Part shown: positions 30,957 to 41,100 of the stretch, piece after piece
How positions within the stretch are numbered: the first letter of the stretch is position 1
Layout of the letters: every line of letters begins with the position of its first letter
Source of the DNA: Mycobacterium sp.
Lineage (GTDB): Bacteria > Actinomycetota > Actinomycetes > Mycobacteriales > Mycobacteriaceae
Assembly (NCBI RefSeq): GCF_019247635.1
Contig: NZ_JAFBAR010000067.1
Location: 1-64,000 of the forward strand
Direction of reading: 5' to 3'
DNA: 64,000 nucleotides
Position numbers and translations under genes: made by a program
Notes under the pieces: model-generated
Told to the model about the DNA's origin: nothing
Database searches by the model: none
What the model saw: the letters and a program-made list of their open reading frames with translations, nothing else

Positions 30957-31097
30957 TTGCCGACGCTAACACCTTCGCCGAACGCGTTGCCCGTGCGATT
31001 TTTCGGAGAAATCTCGCCTGAGTGCACGGTCGGTGAGGGGCGTGGGTCTGGTTGCCGTGGTCGCCTCGGCGAGCGTGGCGTGAGGGCGAAACCCGCG

Positions 31098-31661
31098 TTA
31101 CGGAGCTTGGCCGTCGGGCGGCCAGCTCGATACCCCGTCTTCCAACGGGACTTTGAGGCTGTGCAGGATCGAAGCGACCATTCGCCACGAGCCGATGGCG
31201 GTGACTAATTCGATGAGCGCCATTGTATCCCAACGTAATTCGCGTTCACAGGCGGCCCAGCTCTGCGCACTCACCGCGCCGTCGCGCACGATGTCGTCGG
31301 TCGCCGCCAGCACGGCCCGCTCGACCGCCCCGAACCCGTTGTAGCCCTGCCAGTCCCGTACGCCGAGCAGATCGTCGGCGGACACACCGAGACGCGAAGC
31401 AACGCGCCAGTGCTGGGTCCACTCGTAGTCACAGGCGGTGAGCCAGCCGATCCGCATGATCACCAGTTCGCGCAGTCGCGAATCCAGCTCGCCGTGCCAC
31501 AGTAGGAGGGCGAGCAGGTCGTTGAACGTCCGCGCCAGCCGTGGATGGTTCAGTAGCACCTGGAAAATGCTCAACTCGGCCATGTAGTCGGGCACGCCCG
31601 CTTCGTCGGCGGCGGCCTTCGCCTCGTCGAGCGGCAACCGGGGCAGGCGAGAAGTCGTCAT
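31098..31661 (-). CDS. Carboxymuconolactone decarboxylase / AhpD-like protein
   Basis: The 187-residue all-helical protein has the AhpD-like core ELVIMRIGWLTACDYEWTQHWRVASRLGV, where Cys and His spaced by six residues form the redox or catalytic pair. The second AhpD cysteine (CxxC) is missing, so it is closer to the CMD family with one cysteine. The last third contains AVLAATDDIVRDGAVS and a helix with MALIELVTAIGSWRMVASIL. Members act as peroxidase partners or lactone decarboxylases, and no substrate is evident. It lies 141 bp downstream of the nitronate monooxygenase gene. I chose the ATG at 31661. Confidence 0.85.
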   Translation of the reverse strand: MTTSRLPRLPLDEAKAAADEAGVPDYMAELSIFQVLLNHPRLARTFNDLLALLLWHGELDSRLRELVIMRIGWLTACDYEWTQHWRVASRLGVSADDLLGVRDWQGYNGFGAVERAVLAATDDIVRDGAVSAQSWAACERELRWDTMALIELVTAIGSWRMVASILHSLKVPLEDGVSSWPPDGQAP

Positions 31662-32156
31662 GGTCCAGCACACTATCGGGGTGTGGCACAGCCGAAACGA
31701 CTTGCGCGGCAGCTAACTTGTACGAATCACCCCGGCGGCCGTCATCGGCATGGCGTGCCGGCCGCCCAGCGGTACCTCGGCGTCGCTGGAGACGCCGAGA
31801 ACTCCGCGGACACGCAAGCGGCGCTTCCGGCGTTTGCTGGGCCGCGCACCGCGGCTGAGCCGCTCCCTAGCGTCGCGGTGGCACTCCCGCCGCGGCCGGT
31901 GTATCTTGAGCAGCCAAATCCCCGGCGTGGGCCGGGTCACTTTTGTGTACGATCGCACGGTTTTCTGACATCTCCTCGGCCGACCCGATAGTCTGTTGCT
32001 CACTTGCTGAATTGCGACCGAGCTTGGAAGTTGGGGGGTGTGGATCGACGTGCGGCGCCTGGAGATTCACGGCCCGAGCGCCACCGGGAAGAGGTGGGCT
32101 GACATGGACAAGGGACGAGCAACGCTGGCGGCGGGCACCGGAGGGCTCTTCGGCCG
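31662..32156. other. Intergenic region upstream of mmpL, no gene seen
   Basis: The first 270 bases hold no convincing gene. Short frames on both strands lack ribosome sites and have Arg-rich, shadow-like composition. From about 31934 the region becomes nearly duplicated with the pks promoter (see the regulatory entry). From 32041 to the mmpL ATG at 32157 is a leader with an AGGAGGGC-like site near 32140. Confidence 0.5.
31934..32060 (+). promoter_or_regulatory. mmpL promoter and leader, duplicated with that of pks
   Basis: The stretch reads GGGTCA (31934-31939), then GCAC.GTTTT.C.ACAT, a TAGTCT -10 box (31989-31994), CACTTG (32001-32006), exactly 15 bases, GCTTGGA (32022-32028) and a run of Gs. 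The same elements with the same spacing occur upstream of the pks gene at 37968-38090. The -35 region is CTGACA at 31965-31970 with an 18-base spacer. This is an alignment I read by eye, not a known motif. Confidence 0.65.
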
Positions 32157-35100
32157 ATGAGCGGTTCTGAGTCGGCCAAGGTCGGGGGCGTCTTCGACAA
32201 GCTGAGCTACTTCGTCATACGCAAGCCGTTCCTGGTCATTGCGGTCTGGATCGCGCTTGCGGGCATTCTCGCCGTCGTATTCCCATCGCTGATGGACGCG
32301 GCCGCCGGCAAGAACGACGCAGCCAAACTGCCGGACGATGCCCCGACGGTGATCGCCACCAAGCAGATGACCCAGGCCTTCGATGCCAAGCCCGACAAAG
32401 CGCCCGACGGCGGCAACCCTGGTGGCGGAGACACCGGCAACGGTGGCGACAAAGACAAAGCCAAAGGCGGGGGCGGCGGCTCGCAGCTGTTGATCATCCT
32501 GACCGACGAAAAGGGCCTGGGGCCAGCCGATCTGGCTACCTACCACAAGCTGGTAGACAACCTGCGCGACGCCAAATTCTCGGTACAGGACTTCATCAGC
32601 ACACCGCCACTGCACGCGGTGCTGGCCAGCAAGGACAACAAGGCCTGGAATCTGCCGGTCATGTTCTCGACCAACCAGGACGACCCCGCTACTCAGTCGG
32701 AATACAAACAAATCCAGGACATCGTCAAACAGACGCTTGCGGGTACCACGCTCAGCGCCAACTATGCCGGCGCGGTGGCCACTGTTGACGACCTCGTCAC
32801 GATCGGCAAGGAAGACACGCATCTGATCGAGATTGGCACCGCGCTCAGCGTGCTTGTCATTCTCTTGATGGTCTACCGAAACGTCGTTGCCATGTTGGTG
32901 CCACTGGCGACCATTGGCATCTCCCTGGCTACCGCGCAGGGCGTGTTGTCGGGCCTGTCGAAAATCGGCCTGGACGTGCAGATGCAGACCATCGTCTTCA
33001 TGACTGCGGTGATGATCGGGGCCGGCACGGACTACGCCGTCTTTTTGATCAGCCGATATCACGACTACGTCCGGCACGGCCTCGATTCGGACGAAGCGGT
33101 CAAGAACGCGATGATGTCCATCGGCAAGGTCATCGCCGCCTCGGCGGCCACCGTGGCGGTGACGTTCCTCGCGATGGTCTTCTCCAAGCTGGCGCTGTTC
33201 GTCAGCATCGGGCCCGCCATCTCGATCTCGGTCCTGGTGGCCTTCGTGGCCGCGATGACGCTGCTGCCATCCATTCTCGTGCTGATCGGCCGCCGTGGTT
33301 GGATCCAGCCGCGCCGTGAGCTCACCCGCCGCGTCTGGCGGATCGTGGGGACACGCACCGTGCGCCAACCCCGGATTCATCTGATCGGCAGCCTGATCGT
33401 GCTGGTCAGCCTGGCCAGCTGCACGCTGCTGGTGCGCTTCAACTACGACGACATGAGGGCACTCCCGTCTGACGTCGCGAGCGTCGCGGGATACAACGTG
33501 ATGGACCGTCACTTCCCGCAGAACATGATGACCCCGATGATGCTGTTCATAAAGTCGCCACGCGACCTTCGGACCCCGAGCTCCCTCGCCGACATGGAGC
33601 AGATGGCCAGCCGGATCGCCCAGCTGCCTGACATCATCGCGATACGCGGGTTGACCCGGCCCAACGGCGAACCGTTAGACCAGACGAAGGTGTCGTATCA
33701 GGCCGGCGAAGTCGGCGGCAAACTCGACGAAGCGTCCTCGGCGATTCACGACCATGGCGGCGATCTGGACAGACTGGTCAACGGTTCCAACCAGTTGGCC
33801 AATGCTCTGGCCGGCGTGCGCGACGAGGTCACCGAGTCCGTCGGCAATGCCACCCAGCTGGTTAGCATCCTGGTGACCATGAAACAGCTGATGGGTGGCG
33901 ACAAGACGATCAACGATCTCGACCAGATGTCCCACATGCTGGGTCAAATGCGGGCGATGGGCGATGCGCTTACCTCGAACACGACCCAGGTGTCCAACAT
34001 CGTCGCGTGGGCTGGTCCGGTGGTGGCGGCTCTCAACGTCAGCCCTCAGTGCAACGCCGACCCAGGCTGCGTGTCCTCGCGCTATCAGTTGCAGACACTG
34101 GTCGACGCGCAGAACAGCGGGGCGCTCGGCAACATCAATGCGCTGGGCCGCAGCCTGCAACAGACCGAGCAATACCAGACCCTCGCCCAGACGATTGACA
34201 AGCTGAAGAAGAATCTCGACCAGGCCGTCAGCCTGCTGCGCTCCATCGACGGAATGCAGAACCGGCTGAACCAGATGCAGCAGGGTTCCGCTGCCCTGGC
34301 CGCCGGCAGCCGGGCCATCGCCATGGGCGTAGCCGAGCTGGTCAAGCAGACCAAGAACATGGGCAACGGACTCGATCAAGCGTCGTCCTTCCTGCTCGGG
34401 ATGAAGCACGACGCGAGCAAACCGTCGATGGGCGGTTTCAACATTCCTCCCCAGGCGCTGGCCAACGAGGATTTCAAAACGGGCCTGCAAGCTTTCATCT
34501 CGCCTGACGGGCACGGGGCGCGGTTCCTCATCCAGAGCGCGCTCAATCCGTTCACCACCAAGGCCATGGATCAGGTCAAGGACATCCTCGCCGCGGCCCA
34601 TGCGGCGCAACCGAACTCCGAACTCTCGGACGCCACGATATCGATGATCGGAATTCCGACCGGGCTTCGGGACACCCGCGACTACTACAACCACGACATC
34701 CAGTTCATCGTGGTCGCGACCATTCTCATCGTCTTTCTCATTCTCGTCATGCTGCTGCGCGCCATCGTTGCGCCGTTGTATCTCATTGGCTCGGTGCTGC
34801 TTTCGTTCTTGTCGGCACTGGGTCTAGGGGTCGTGGTTTTCCAGTTGATACTCGGCCAGGATTTGCACTGGAGCCTGCCCGGACTGTCCTTCATCTTGTT
34901 GGTGGCGGTCGGCGCCGACTACAACATGCTGCTCATTTCCCGTATCCGAGACGAATCACCGCACGGGGTGCGAGTAGGCGTAATCCGCACCGTGGGCTCA
35001 ACCGGCGGCGTAATCACTTCTGCGGGTTTGATTTTCGCGGCTTCGATGTTCGGCCTGCTGGCGGCCAGCATCATGACGATGGTCGAAGCCGGTTTCATCA

Positions 35101-35897
35101 TCGGCGCCGGAATTTTGATCGACACGTTCCTGGTGCGGACCGTTACGGTGCCCGCCTTGGCCGCAATGATCGGTCAGGCCAACTGGTGGCCGTCCAAGCT
35201 TGGCACGCGCGCGCCCACGCGGCCCTGGGTCATCCAGTCCAAACCGAAACCCAGCCTGGTGGAGCGGCTGAAGGCCATGCAGACTCGCACTGTGCTCACC
35301 CGCCAAGTCCCCTTACTTCCGAAGATCGGCATCGCCGCTGCTCAGCCCAGCGACACCGGTCCTTCGGACAGCGACATCAAGGAAGAGGCACCGCAGTTCC
35401 CGATCACCGTCAATGACGACGTCGAAGAGGGCCACGCGCTGCCGCTGTTCGGCGCCGTCCTGCTGCCACGCGAGCTCACGCAAAGTGACCCGAGCAACGG
35501 CCATGTCAAAGCCAACGGCGACGGCAAACAGCCCGCCGAGGATCTCGACGGTCATGCGCTGCCGCTCTTCGGCCCGGTTGGCATGCTGCCGCGACTGGTC
35601 CTCCTGCCCAACGGCAAAGGCAAGGGAAATGGCCATGGCAATGGCAGCGGCAATGGCAACTCAACAGAGGATCAGTCGAACGGCTCGCAAGGCGACGAAT
35701 TCGAGTGTCAACCGCTGCCCGTGTTCGGCCCCATCCGCGTGCCGCATCTCATGGTTGAAACGAGCGAGTCAGGCCCGTCGGCAGCGGCTGATAGCGAGGG
35801 CGGGGACGAGGGCGACGATGACCCCGTCGACCACGCGCTACCGATGTTCGGCCCGGTCGGCACGCCCCACGTGCTGGTCAATCCTCGGAAAAAGTAG
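32157..35897 (+). CDS. mmpL12: MmpL12-type RND lipid transporter with repeat tail
   Basis: This 1246-residue RND transporter exports a glycolipid across the membrane. A first helix (about 25-45) and a large periplasmic domain precede six helices ending with the conserved GAGTDYAVFLISRYHDYV. A second periplasmic domain and six more helices follow, with VGADYNMLLISRIRDES. The Asp-Tyr pairs in those motifs carry the proton path. A long, partly helical insert lies at about 540-800. It is some 100 residues longer than the M. tuberculosis MmpL12. The extra C-terminal cytoplasmic tail (about 1030-1246) has four copies of a HALPLFGPV-like motif at residues 1093, 1133, 1185 and 1226. It is adjacent to fadD and pks genes, as in LOS loci. 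Confidence 0.93.
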   Translation: MSGSESAKVGGVFDKLSYFVIRKPFLVIAVWIALAGILAVVFPSLMDAAAGKNDAAKLPDDAPTVIATKQMTQAFDAKPDKAPDGGNPGGGDTGNGGDKDKAKGGGGGSQLLIILTDEKGLGPADLATYHKLVDNLRDAKFSVQDFISTPPLHAVLASKDNKAWNLPVMFSTNQDDPATQSEYKQIQDIVKQTLAGTTLSANYAGAVATVDDLVTIGKEDTHLIEIGTALSVLVILLMVYRNVVAMLVPLATIGISLATAQGVLSGLSKIGLDVQMQTIVFMTAVMIGAGTDYAVFLISRYHDYVRHGLDSDEAVKNAMMSIGKVIAASAATVAVTFLAMVFSKLALFVSIGPAISISVLVAFVAAMTLLPSILVLIGRRGWIQPRRELTRRVWRIVGTRTVRQPRIHLIGSLIVLVSLASCTLLVRFNYDDMRALPSDVASVAGYNVMDRHFPQNMMTPMMLFIKSPRDLRTPSSLADMEQMASRIAQLPDIIAIRGLTRPNGEPLDQTKVSYQAGEVGGKLDEASSAIHDHGGDLDRLVNGSNQLANALAGVRDEVTESVGNATQLVSILVTMKQLMGGDKTINDLDQMSHMLGQMRAMGDALTSNTTQVSNIVAWAGPVVAALNVSPQCNADPGCVSSRYQLQTLVDAQNSGALGNINALGRSLQQTEQYQTLAQTIDKLKKNLDQAVSLLRSIDGMQNRLNQMQQGSAALAAGSRAIAMGVAELVKQTKNMGNGLDQASSFLLGMKHDASKPSMGGFNIPPQALANEDFKTGLQAFISPDGHGARFLIQSALNPFTTKAMDQVKDILAAAHAAQPNSELSDATISMIGIPTGLRDTRDYYNHDIQFIVVATILIVFLILVMLLRAIVAPLYLIGSVLLSFLSALGLGVVVFQLILGQDLHWSLPGLSFILLVAVGADYNMLLISRIRDESPHGVRVGVIRTVGSTGGVITSAGLIFAASMFGLLAASIMTMVEAGFIIGAGILIDTFLVRTVTVPALAAMIGQANWWPSKLGTRAPTRPWVIQSKPKPSLVERLKAMQTRTVLTRQVPLLPKIGIAAAQPSDTGPSDSDIKEEAPQFPITVNDDVEEGHALPLFGAVLLPRELTQSDPSNGHVKANGDGKQPAEDLDGHALPLFGPVGMLPRLVLLPNGKGKGNGHGNGSGNGNSTEDQSNGSQGDEFECQPLPVFGPIRVPHLMVETSESGPSAAADSEGGDEGDDDPVDHALPMFGPVGTPHVLVNPRKK

Positions 35898-36013
35898 CTC
35901 TGACCAACGCCATCCATTTGACACGACCTTTCGTGATCGATCGCGCGCAAAAGCCTTGCCGGCCAATCGCATTGATCAGCATGCGGCGCCGAGCGAGGGA
36001 GAACTGTCCCGGG

Positions 36014-37780
36014 CTACGCGTCCAAGCGGGTGAACTCGTCCTGTCGGTACAGCTCGACGCACTGCGCCCGCCTGACCTTGCCGCTGGTGGTGATCGGAAT
36101 CGACCCGGGCGACACCAGAACCAGATCGGCGACACTCAACCCATGCGACTTCGATATCGCCGAGATGACCTCTCGCTTAACGAGGCCCAACCTGTCCGAC
36201 ACGTCCTCTTCCGAGTCCCCGCGCTTCTTTAACTCGATGATTGCGACCAGCTTCTCGGCGCCGCGGTCGGGTACCGCGATGGCTGCGCATCGGCCCGGGG
36301 TGACCTCCTGGATCGTAGCCTCGATGTCGTCGGGAGAATGGTTGCGCCCGTAGACAATTAAGAGATCTTTTATGCGGCCAATGATGAAAAGCTCTCCGCC
36401 GGAGAAGAACCCCGAGTCTCCAGTTCGCAGCCAGGGACCTTCTGGTGTCCCGGCTGACGGGTTGACGATTTGCGCGGCAAACGTACGTTCAGACTGTTCG
36501 GGCTTCTGCCAGTAACCGAGGCCGATATTGCGTCCATGTAGCCAGATCTCGCCGACCGTTCCCTCCGGACATTCGATACAAGTGTCGGCATCGACGATGC
36601 GCACCGTCTGTTGCTGCGGGACGCCGTAACTGACCAGTGGTGTGCCGTTTTCGCTCCCGCACGGCACTGCCCGGCCCGCCGGCAGCTTGTCAGGTTCGAA
36701 ATAGACGACTTTCGGTGGCTCGCCGGGTTCGCGGGTGGCCACGTATACCACCGCTTCCGCCATTCCGTACGAAGGCCGTAATACCGCGGGGTCGAGGTTG
36801 AAGGCAGCGAACCGGTCAGCGAAGCGCTTCATTGTCGTAGGCTGGACCCGCTCACTGCCGTTGAGAATGTGCAGCACTCCCCCGAGGTCCACCCCCTCCA
36901 TGTCTGCGTCGGAGACTTTTCGGGACGCGATGTCAAATGCGAAATTCGGTGCGGCCGAAAATACACGGCCGTTGTTCGCCATTAAGTGCAACCATCGGGC
37001 CGGCCGCTGCAGAAATCCCACCGGACTCGTCAAGACCGCAGGCATTCCCGCCAGAATCGGAATTATTATTCCCACAAAGAAGCCCATGTCGTGATAAAAC
37101 GGCAGCCACGACACCACGGTCGAATCCCGCGGCGGAACGTTTCCGAAGCGACGGTAGTAACCGTCCATGATCTGCTCGAAGTTGGCAAAGAGATTGCTGT
37201 TCGTTATCATCACCCCGGCCGGTGTACGTGTGGACCCCGAAGTGTATTGCAAATAAAGAGGGTTGGACTCATCTGCGGAGATGTTGCGAGAGCTCGGTCT
37301 GCTCGACGAACCCTGCCGCGAGTCCAGATCCAGCAAATCAAGCTGGACGATAGCTGGCGCAGACTGTCCGGATTGCGGCTCGCCGTATCCACCCACGAAT
37401 TCAATCACCGTCGAAGTCGTCAGAATAACCGCGGGAGACGTGTCAGCCACGACCGAGACCGTGCGCTCATCGTGGACACCGCCATACGGTACAGACAGCG
37501 GAACGGCGATAATCCCAGCCTGCAATACGCCGAGTACACTGACAATATAGTCGACCCCCTGCGGGGCCAAAATCACCGCACGGTCCCCAACCGACGCAAA
37601 TTGCTTGAGATATTCAGCGGTGTTCAACATTCGCCGATACAGCTGCGACCAGGTCAGGCTTTCCGTGACGCCGTCCCAACTCTTCTCGTAGTCGAGAAAA
37701 GTGATCGCCGTTTCGTTGGGCTGCAGATTGGCGCGTTCACGCAACACAGCAGGAATCGAAGACTCAATCACGGGCCACAC
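36014..37780 (-). CDS. fadD25: FadD25-type long-chain fatty acyl-AMP ligase (FAAL)
   Basis: The 588-residue protein closely follows mycobacterial FadD25/FadD24. It has the adenylate-forming motif [17 protein letters not shown], the YHDMGF segment, the [16 protein letters not shown] segment and the hinge [19 protein letters not shown]. FAALs activate long fatty acids as AMP esters and hand them to a polyketide synthase, which marks this as the starter supplier of Pks5. It ends near the mmpL stop and is divergent from the pks gene. I chose GTG 37780, preceded by AAGG, because homologues start at this distance from the VIESS motif. An upstream open stretch in the same frame is non-coding. Confidence 0.92.
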   Translation of the reverse strand: MWPVIESSIPAVLRERANLQPNETAITFLDYEKSWDGVTESLTWSQLYRRMLNTAEYLKQFASVGDRAVILAPQGVDYIVSVLGVLQAGIIAVPLSVPYGGVHDERTVSVVADTSPAVILTTSTVIEFVGGYGEPQSGQSAPAIVQLDLLDLDSRQGSSSRPSSRNISADESNPLYLQYTSGSTRTPAGVMITNSNLFANFEQIMDGYYRRFGNVPPRDSTVVSWLPFYHDMGFFVGIIIPILAGMPAVLTSPVGFLQRPARWLHLMANNGRVFSAAPNFAFDIASRKVSDADMEGVDLGGVLHILNGSERVQPTTMKRFADRFAAFNLDPAVLRPSYGMAEAVVYVATREPGEPPKVVYFEPDKLPAGRAVPCGSENGTPLVSYGVPQQQTVRIVDADTCIECPEGTVGEIWLHGRNIGLGYWQKPEQSERTFAAQIVNPSAGTPEGPWLRTGDSGFFSGGELFIIGRIKDLLIVYGRNHSPDDIEATIQEVTPGRCAAIAVPDRGAEKLVAIIELKKRGDSEEDVSDRLGLVKREVISAISKSHGLSVADLVLVSPGSIPITTSGKVRRAQCVELYRQDEFTRLDA

Positions 37781-37925
37781 ATTACCTTGGATGCCAGTCG
37801 CAGACGCGCCGTTCGCGACCGGAACGGGCGGTCGCAGCGCCGGAGACTGCTGCCAGCCACGCACGCCCGGGCGCTTTTTTTGCCCGCCTCAGCGGGGTTC
37901 GCTACAATCCAGCGGCGGCGGCATT

Positions 37926-37953
37926 CTCCCAGACCAACCCTCCCAGACCAACC
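37926..37953. repeat. Perfect 14-bp tandem direct repeat between fadD and pks
   Basis: CTCCCAGACCAACC occurs twice in a row at 37926-37939 and 37940-37953. It lies just upstream of the duplicated promoter region of pks and in the upstream region of the divergent fadD gene, so it may bind a regulator of both. No other gene is seen in the 390-base interval 37781-38170. Confidence 0.6.
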
Positions 37954-37967
37954 GTTGCGGCGCTCCG

Positions 37968-38090
37968 GGGTCAAATTTTTTTGCACGTCCGCACCGTTTT
38001 TCCACATGGCGGTGGCGGACCCGCTACGCTGCTGATCACTTGACTAGTCAACGGTCGGCTTGGATGTGGGGGAACCGTGGCTCGCCCTGC
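37968..38090 (+). promoter_or_regulatory. pks promoter and leader, duplicated with that of mmpL
   Basis: Elements in order are GGGTCA (37968-37973), a T-rich stretch, GCACCGTTTTTCCACAT, GGACCCG, TACGCT -10 box (38025-38030), CACTTG (38037-38042), 15 bases, GCTTGGATGTGGGGG (38058-38072) and GTGGCTCG. The order and spacing match the mmpL upstream region within two bases, and identity is highest from the -10 box to the G-run. Transcription probably starts around 38036. Confidence 0.65.
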
Positions 38091-38170
38091 GATGTTGCGG
38101 CCTCCGGGCCCAGATCGGAATAAACCAGGTCTCCTTGGCGTGCAGGGGGAGAAGAAGAGGTGAAACGGCC

Positions 38171-41100
38171 GTGAATGATCCGCGTGTGACGCCCGTTGCT
38201 GTGATTGGCATGGCTTGCCGGTTGCCAGGGGGCATCGAGTCCCCTGACCAGTTATGGGCGGCGCTGCTGCGCGGCGACGACATGGTCACCGAGGTCCCCG
38301 CCGATCGTTGGGACGCGGACGAGTACTACGACCCCGAGCCGGGTGTGCCCGGTCGCTCGGTATGCAAGTGGGGCTCGTTCCTGGACAACGTTGGCGCCTT
38401 CGATGCCCAGTTCTTCGGGATCACCGAAAAAGAAGCGACCGAGATGGATCCGCAGTTCCGCCTGCTGCTGGAAACCGCGTGGGAGGCCATGGAACATGGC
38501 GGCCAGACACCGGAGTCGATGGCCGAATCGTTGACCGGTGTGTTCGTCGGGCTGAATCACGGCGACTACCAGTTTGTGCACGCCGATGCCGGCACGTTCG
38601 GCGGCCCGTACGGAAACACCGGCACCAACAGCTGCTTTGCCTCTGGACGGATCTCTTATGCCCTGCGCTTGCACGGTCCGGCAGTCACGGTGGACACTGC
38701 GTGCTCGTCCAGCCTGTTCGCGACGCACCTGGCATTTCGCAGCCTGCAGGATGGGGAAAGCGACCTGGCGTTCGCGGCCGGCGTTTACGTGATGCTAGAG
38801 CCGCGCAGGTTCTCGTCGGGGTCGGCGCTGAGCATGCTGTCTCCCACCGGGCATTGCCATGCATTCGACGTCGCCGCTGACGGCTTTGTCTCGGGCGAGG
38901 GCGCCGTCGTGCTGCTGCTCAAGCGGCTGCCGGACGCGCAGCGCGACGGCGATCGCATCCTGGCCGTGCTACGTGGAACCGCCGCCAACCAGGACGGCCA
39001 CACGGTCAACATCTCGACGCCGTCGGTCGAAGCGCAGTCCACGGTGTACCGCGCGGCGCTGGCAACGGCGGGCGTGGACGCCGGCACGGTCGGCCTGGTG
39101 GAGGCCCACGGCACCGGAACCCCGGTTGGCGACCCTATCGAGTACGAAAGCCTCGCCGACGTATACGGCGCCGCCGGCGCCTGCGCGCTGACCTCCGCGA
39201 AACCCAACTTTGGCCACACCCAAGCGGCTGCCGGGGCGCTGGGGCTGATGAAGGCCATCCTGTCTCTGCAACACGGAGTGATCCCGCGCAACCTGCACTT
39301 CACCCGGTTGCCCGACGACCTGGCGCAGATCGAGACCGAACTCTTTGTGCCACAAGAGAACACACCGTGGCCGGTGAGAGGCGAACAGCCGCGCCGCGCG
39401 GCGGTGTCGTCGTACGGAATCTCCGGAACCAACGTGCACGCCATCCTGGAGCAATCCCCCGACACCGGCGTGGGTAACCGCGTGCCGTCGGCCACCGCCG
39501 TCGACGGCGCGCTGATTTTCCCGCTCTCGGCCACCTCGCCGGACGGGCTGCGGCAGACCGCTGGGCGCCTCGCCGACTGGGTCGACGCCCAGGGGCCAGA
39601 CCTATCGGCACCGGATCTGGCTTACACGCTTGCGCGCCGACGTGGCCACCGCCCGGTGCGGACGGCCGTGCTGGCCGGCAGCCCCCGGGAATTGTCCGTG
39701 GCGCTGCGTGAGGTCGCCGAGGACGAGACTCCGTATCAAGCCGCGGTGGGCCAGGACGATCGGGGCCCGGTGTGGGTGTTCTCCGGGCACGGGTCGCAGT
39801 GGGCCGCGATGGGTCTCGACCTACTCACCAAGGAGCCGGTGTTCGCCGCGACCGTCGCCCGGCTGGAGCCGCTGATCGCCGCGGAGTCCGGGTTCTCGGT
39901 CACCGAAGCGCTGTCCGCGCCAGAGACCGTCACCGGCATCGACCGCGTGCAACCGACGATCTTCACCATCCAGGTGGCGCTTGCCGCCACCATGCAGTCC
40001 TATGGCGTCCGCCCCGGCGCGATCATCGGACACTCGCTCGGCGAGTCCGCGGCGGCCGTCGTCGCCGGCGCGCTGTCGCTGGAAGACGGCGCGCGGGTCA
40101 TTTGCCGCCGCTCCCGCTTGATGACCCGCCTCGCCGGATCCGGCGCGATGGCTTCGGTGGAACTGCCTGCGCAGCAAGTCCTTTCCGAACTGATGGCGCG
40201 CGGCATCAATGACGTCGTGGTCTCGGTCGTCGCCTCCCCCCAGTCCACCGTGATCGGCGGGGCCACCGAGACGGTTCGCGAACTCGTCGCCGCGTGGGAG
40301 GCGCGTGAGGTAATGGCCCGCGAGGTCGCCGTCGACGTCGCATCGCACTCGCCGCAGATGGATCCGATCCTCGATGACCTCTATGAGGTACTGGCCGATC
40401 TCGAGCCGTTGACACCAGAGGTTCCCTACTACTCCGCCACCCTGTTCGACCCGCGTGAGGAACCGTACTGCGACGCCGGCTACTGGGCGGATAACCTGCG
40501 GCATGCCGTGCGGTTCGGTGCCGCGGTGCAGGCGGCACTCGAAGACGGATACCGGGTCTTCGCCGAGCTGGCGCCACATCCGCTGCTCACCCACGCCGTT
40601 GAAAAAACCGCCGAGAGCCTCGATATGCCGGTGGCGGCGCTGGCCAGCATGCGGCGCGAGCAGCCGCTGCCGCACGGGCTGCGGGGCCTGCTGGCCGAGC
40701 TGCACAGCGCGGGCGCCGCGGTGGACTTCTCCGTGCTCTACCCCGGTGGTCAGCTGGTGAACGCGCCGCTGCCGGCCTGGACGCACCAAACATTGCTGCT
40801 GAACCGAGGCGGTCACGACCACCAATCCGAGGGTGCCACGGTTGCCGTGCACCCGCTGCTGGGCTCACATGTGCGCCTGCCAGAGCAGCCCGAGCGCCAC
40901 GTCTGGCAGGCCGACGTCGGCATTGAGACGCTGCCGTGGCTGGAGGATCACCAGATACACGGTGCGCCCGCGTTGCCCGGCGCCGCGTACTGCGAGATGG
41001 CGCTGGCCGCGGCCAGCACGGTCCTGGGTACGAGGTCCGAGGTTCGCGATGTCCGCTTCGAGCAGATGCTGCTGCTCGACGAGGAGACTCCGGTGTCCGC

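Noticed and set aside
30960..31097. Possible third copy of the palindromic intergenic repeat
   Set aside because: Only a short GTGC/GCAC inverted pair is present and the sequence does not match copies A and B.
31713..32003. 96-codon leftward frame upstream of mmpL
   Set aside because: Arg-rich, no ribosome site, and it crosses the duplicated promoter region.
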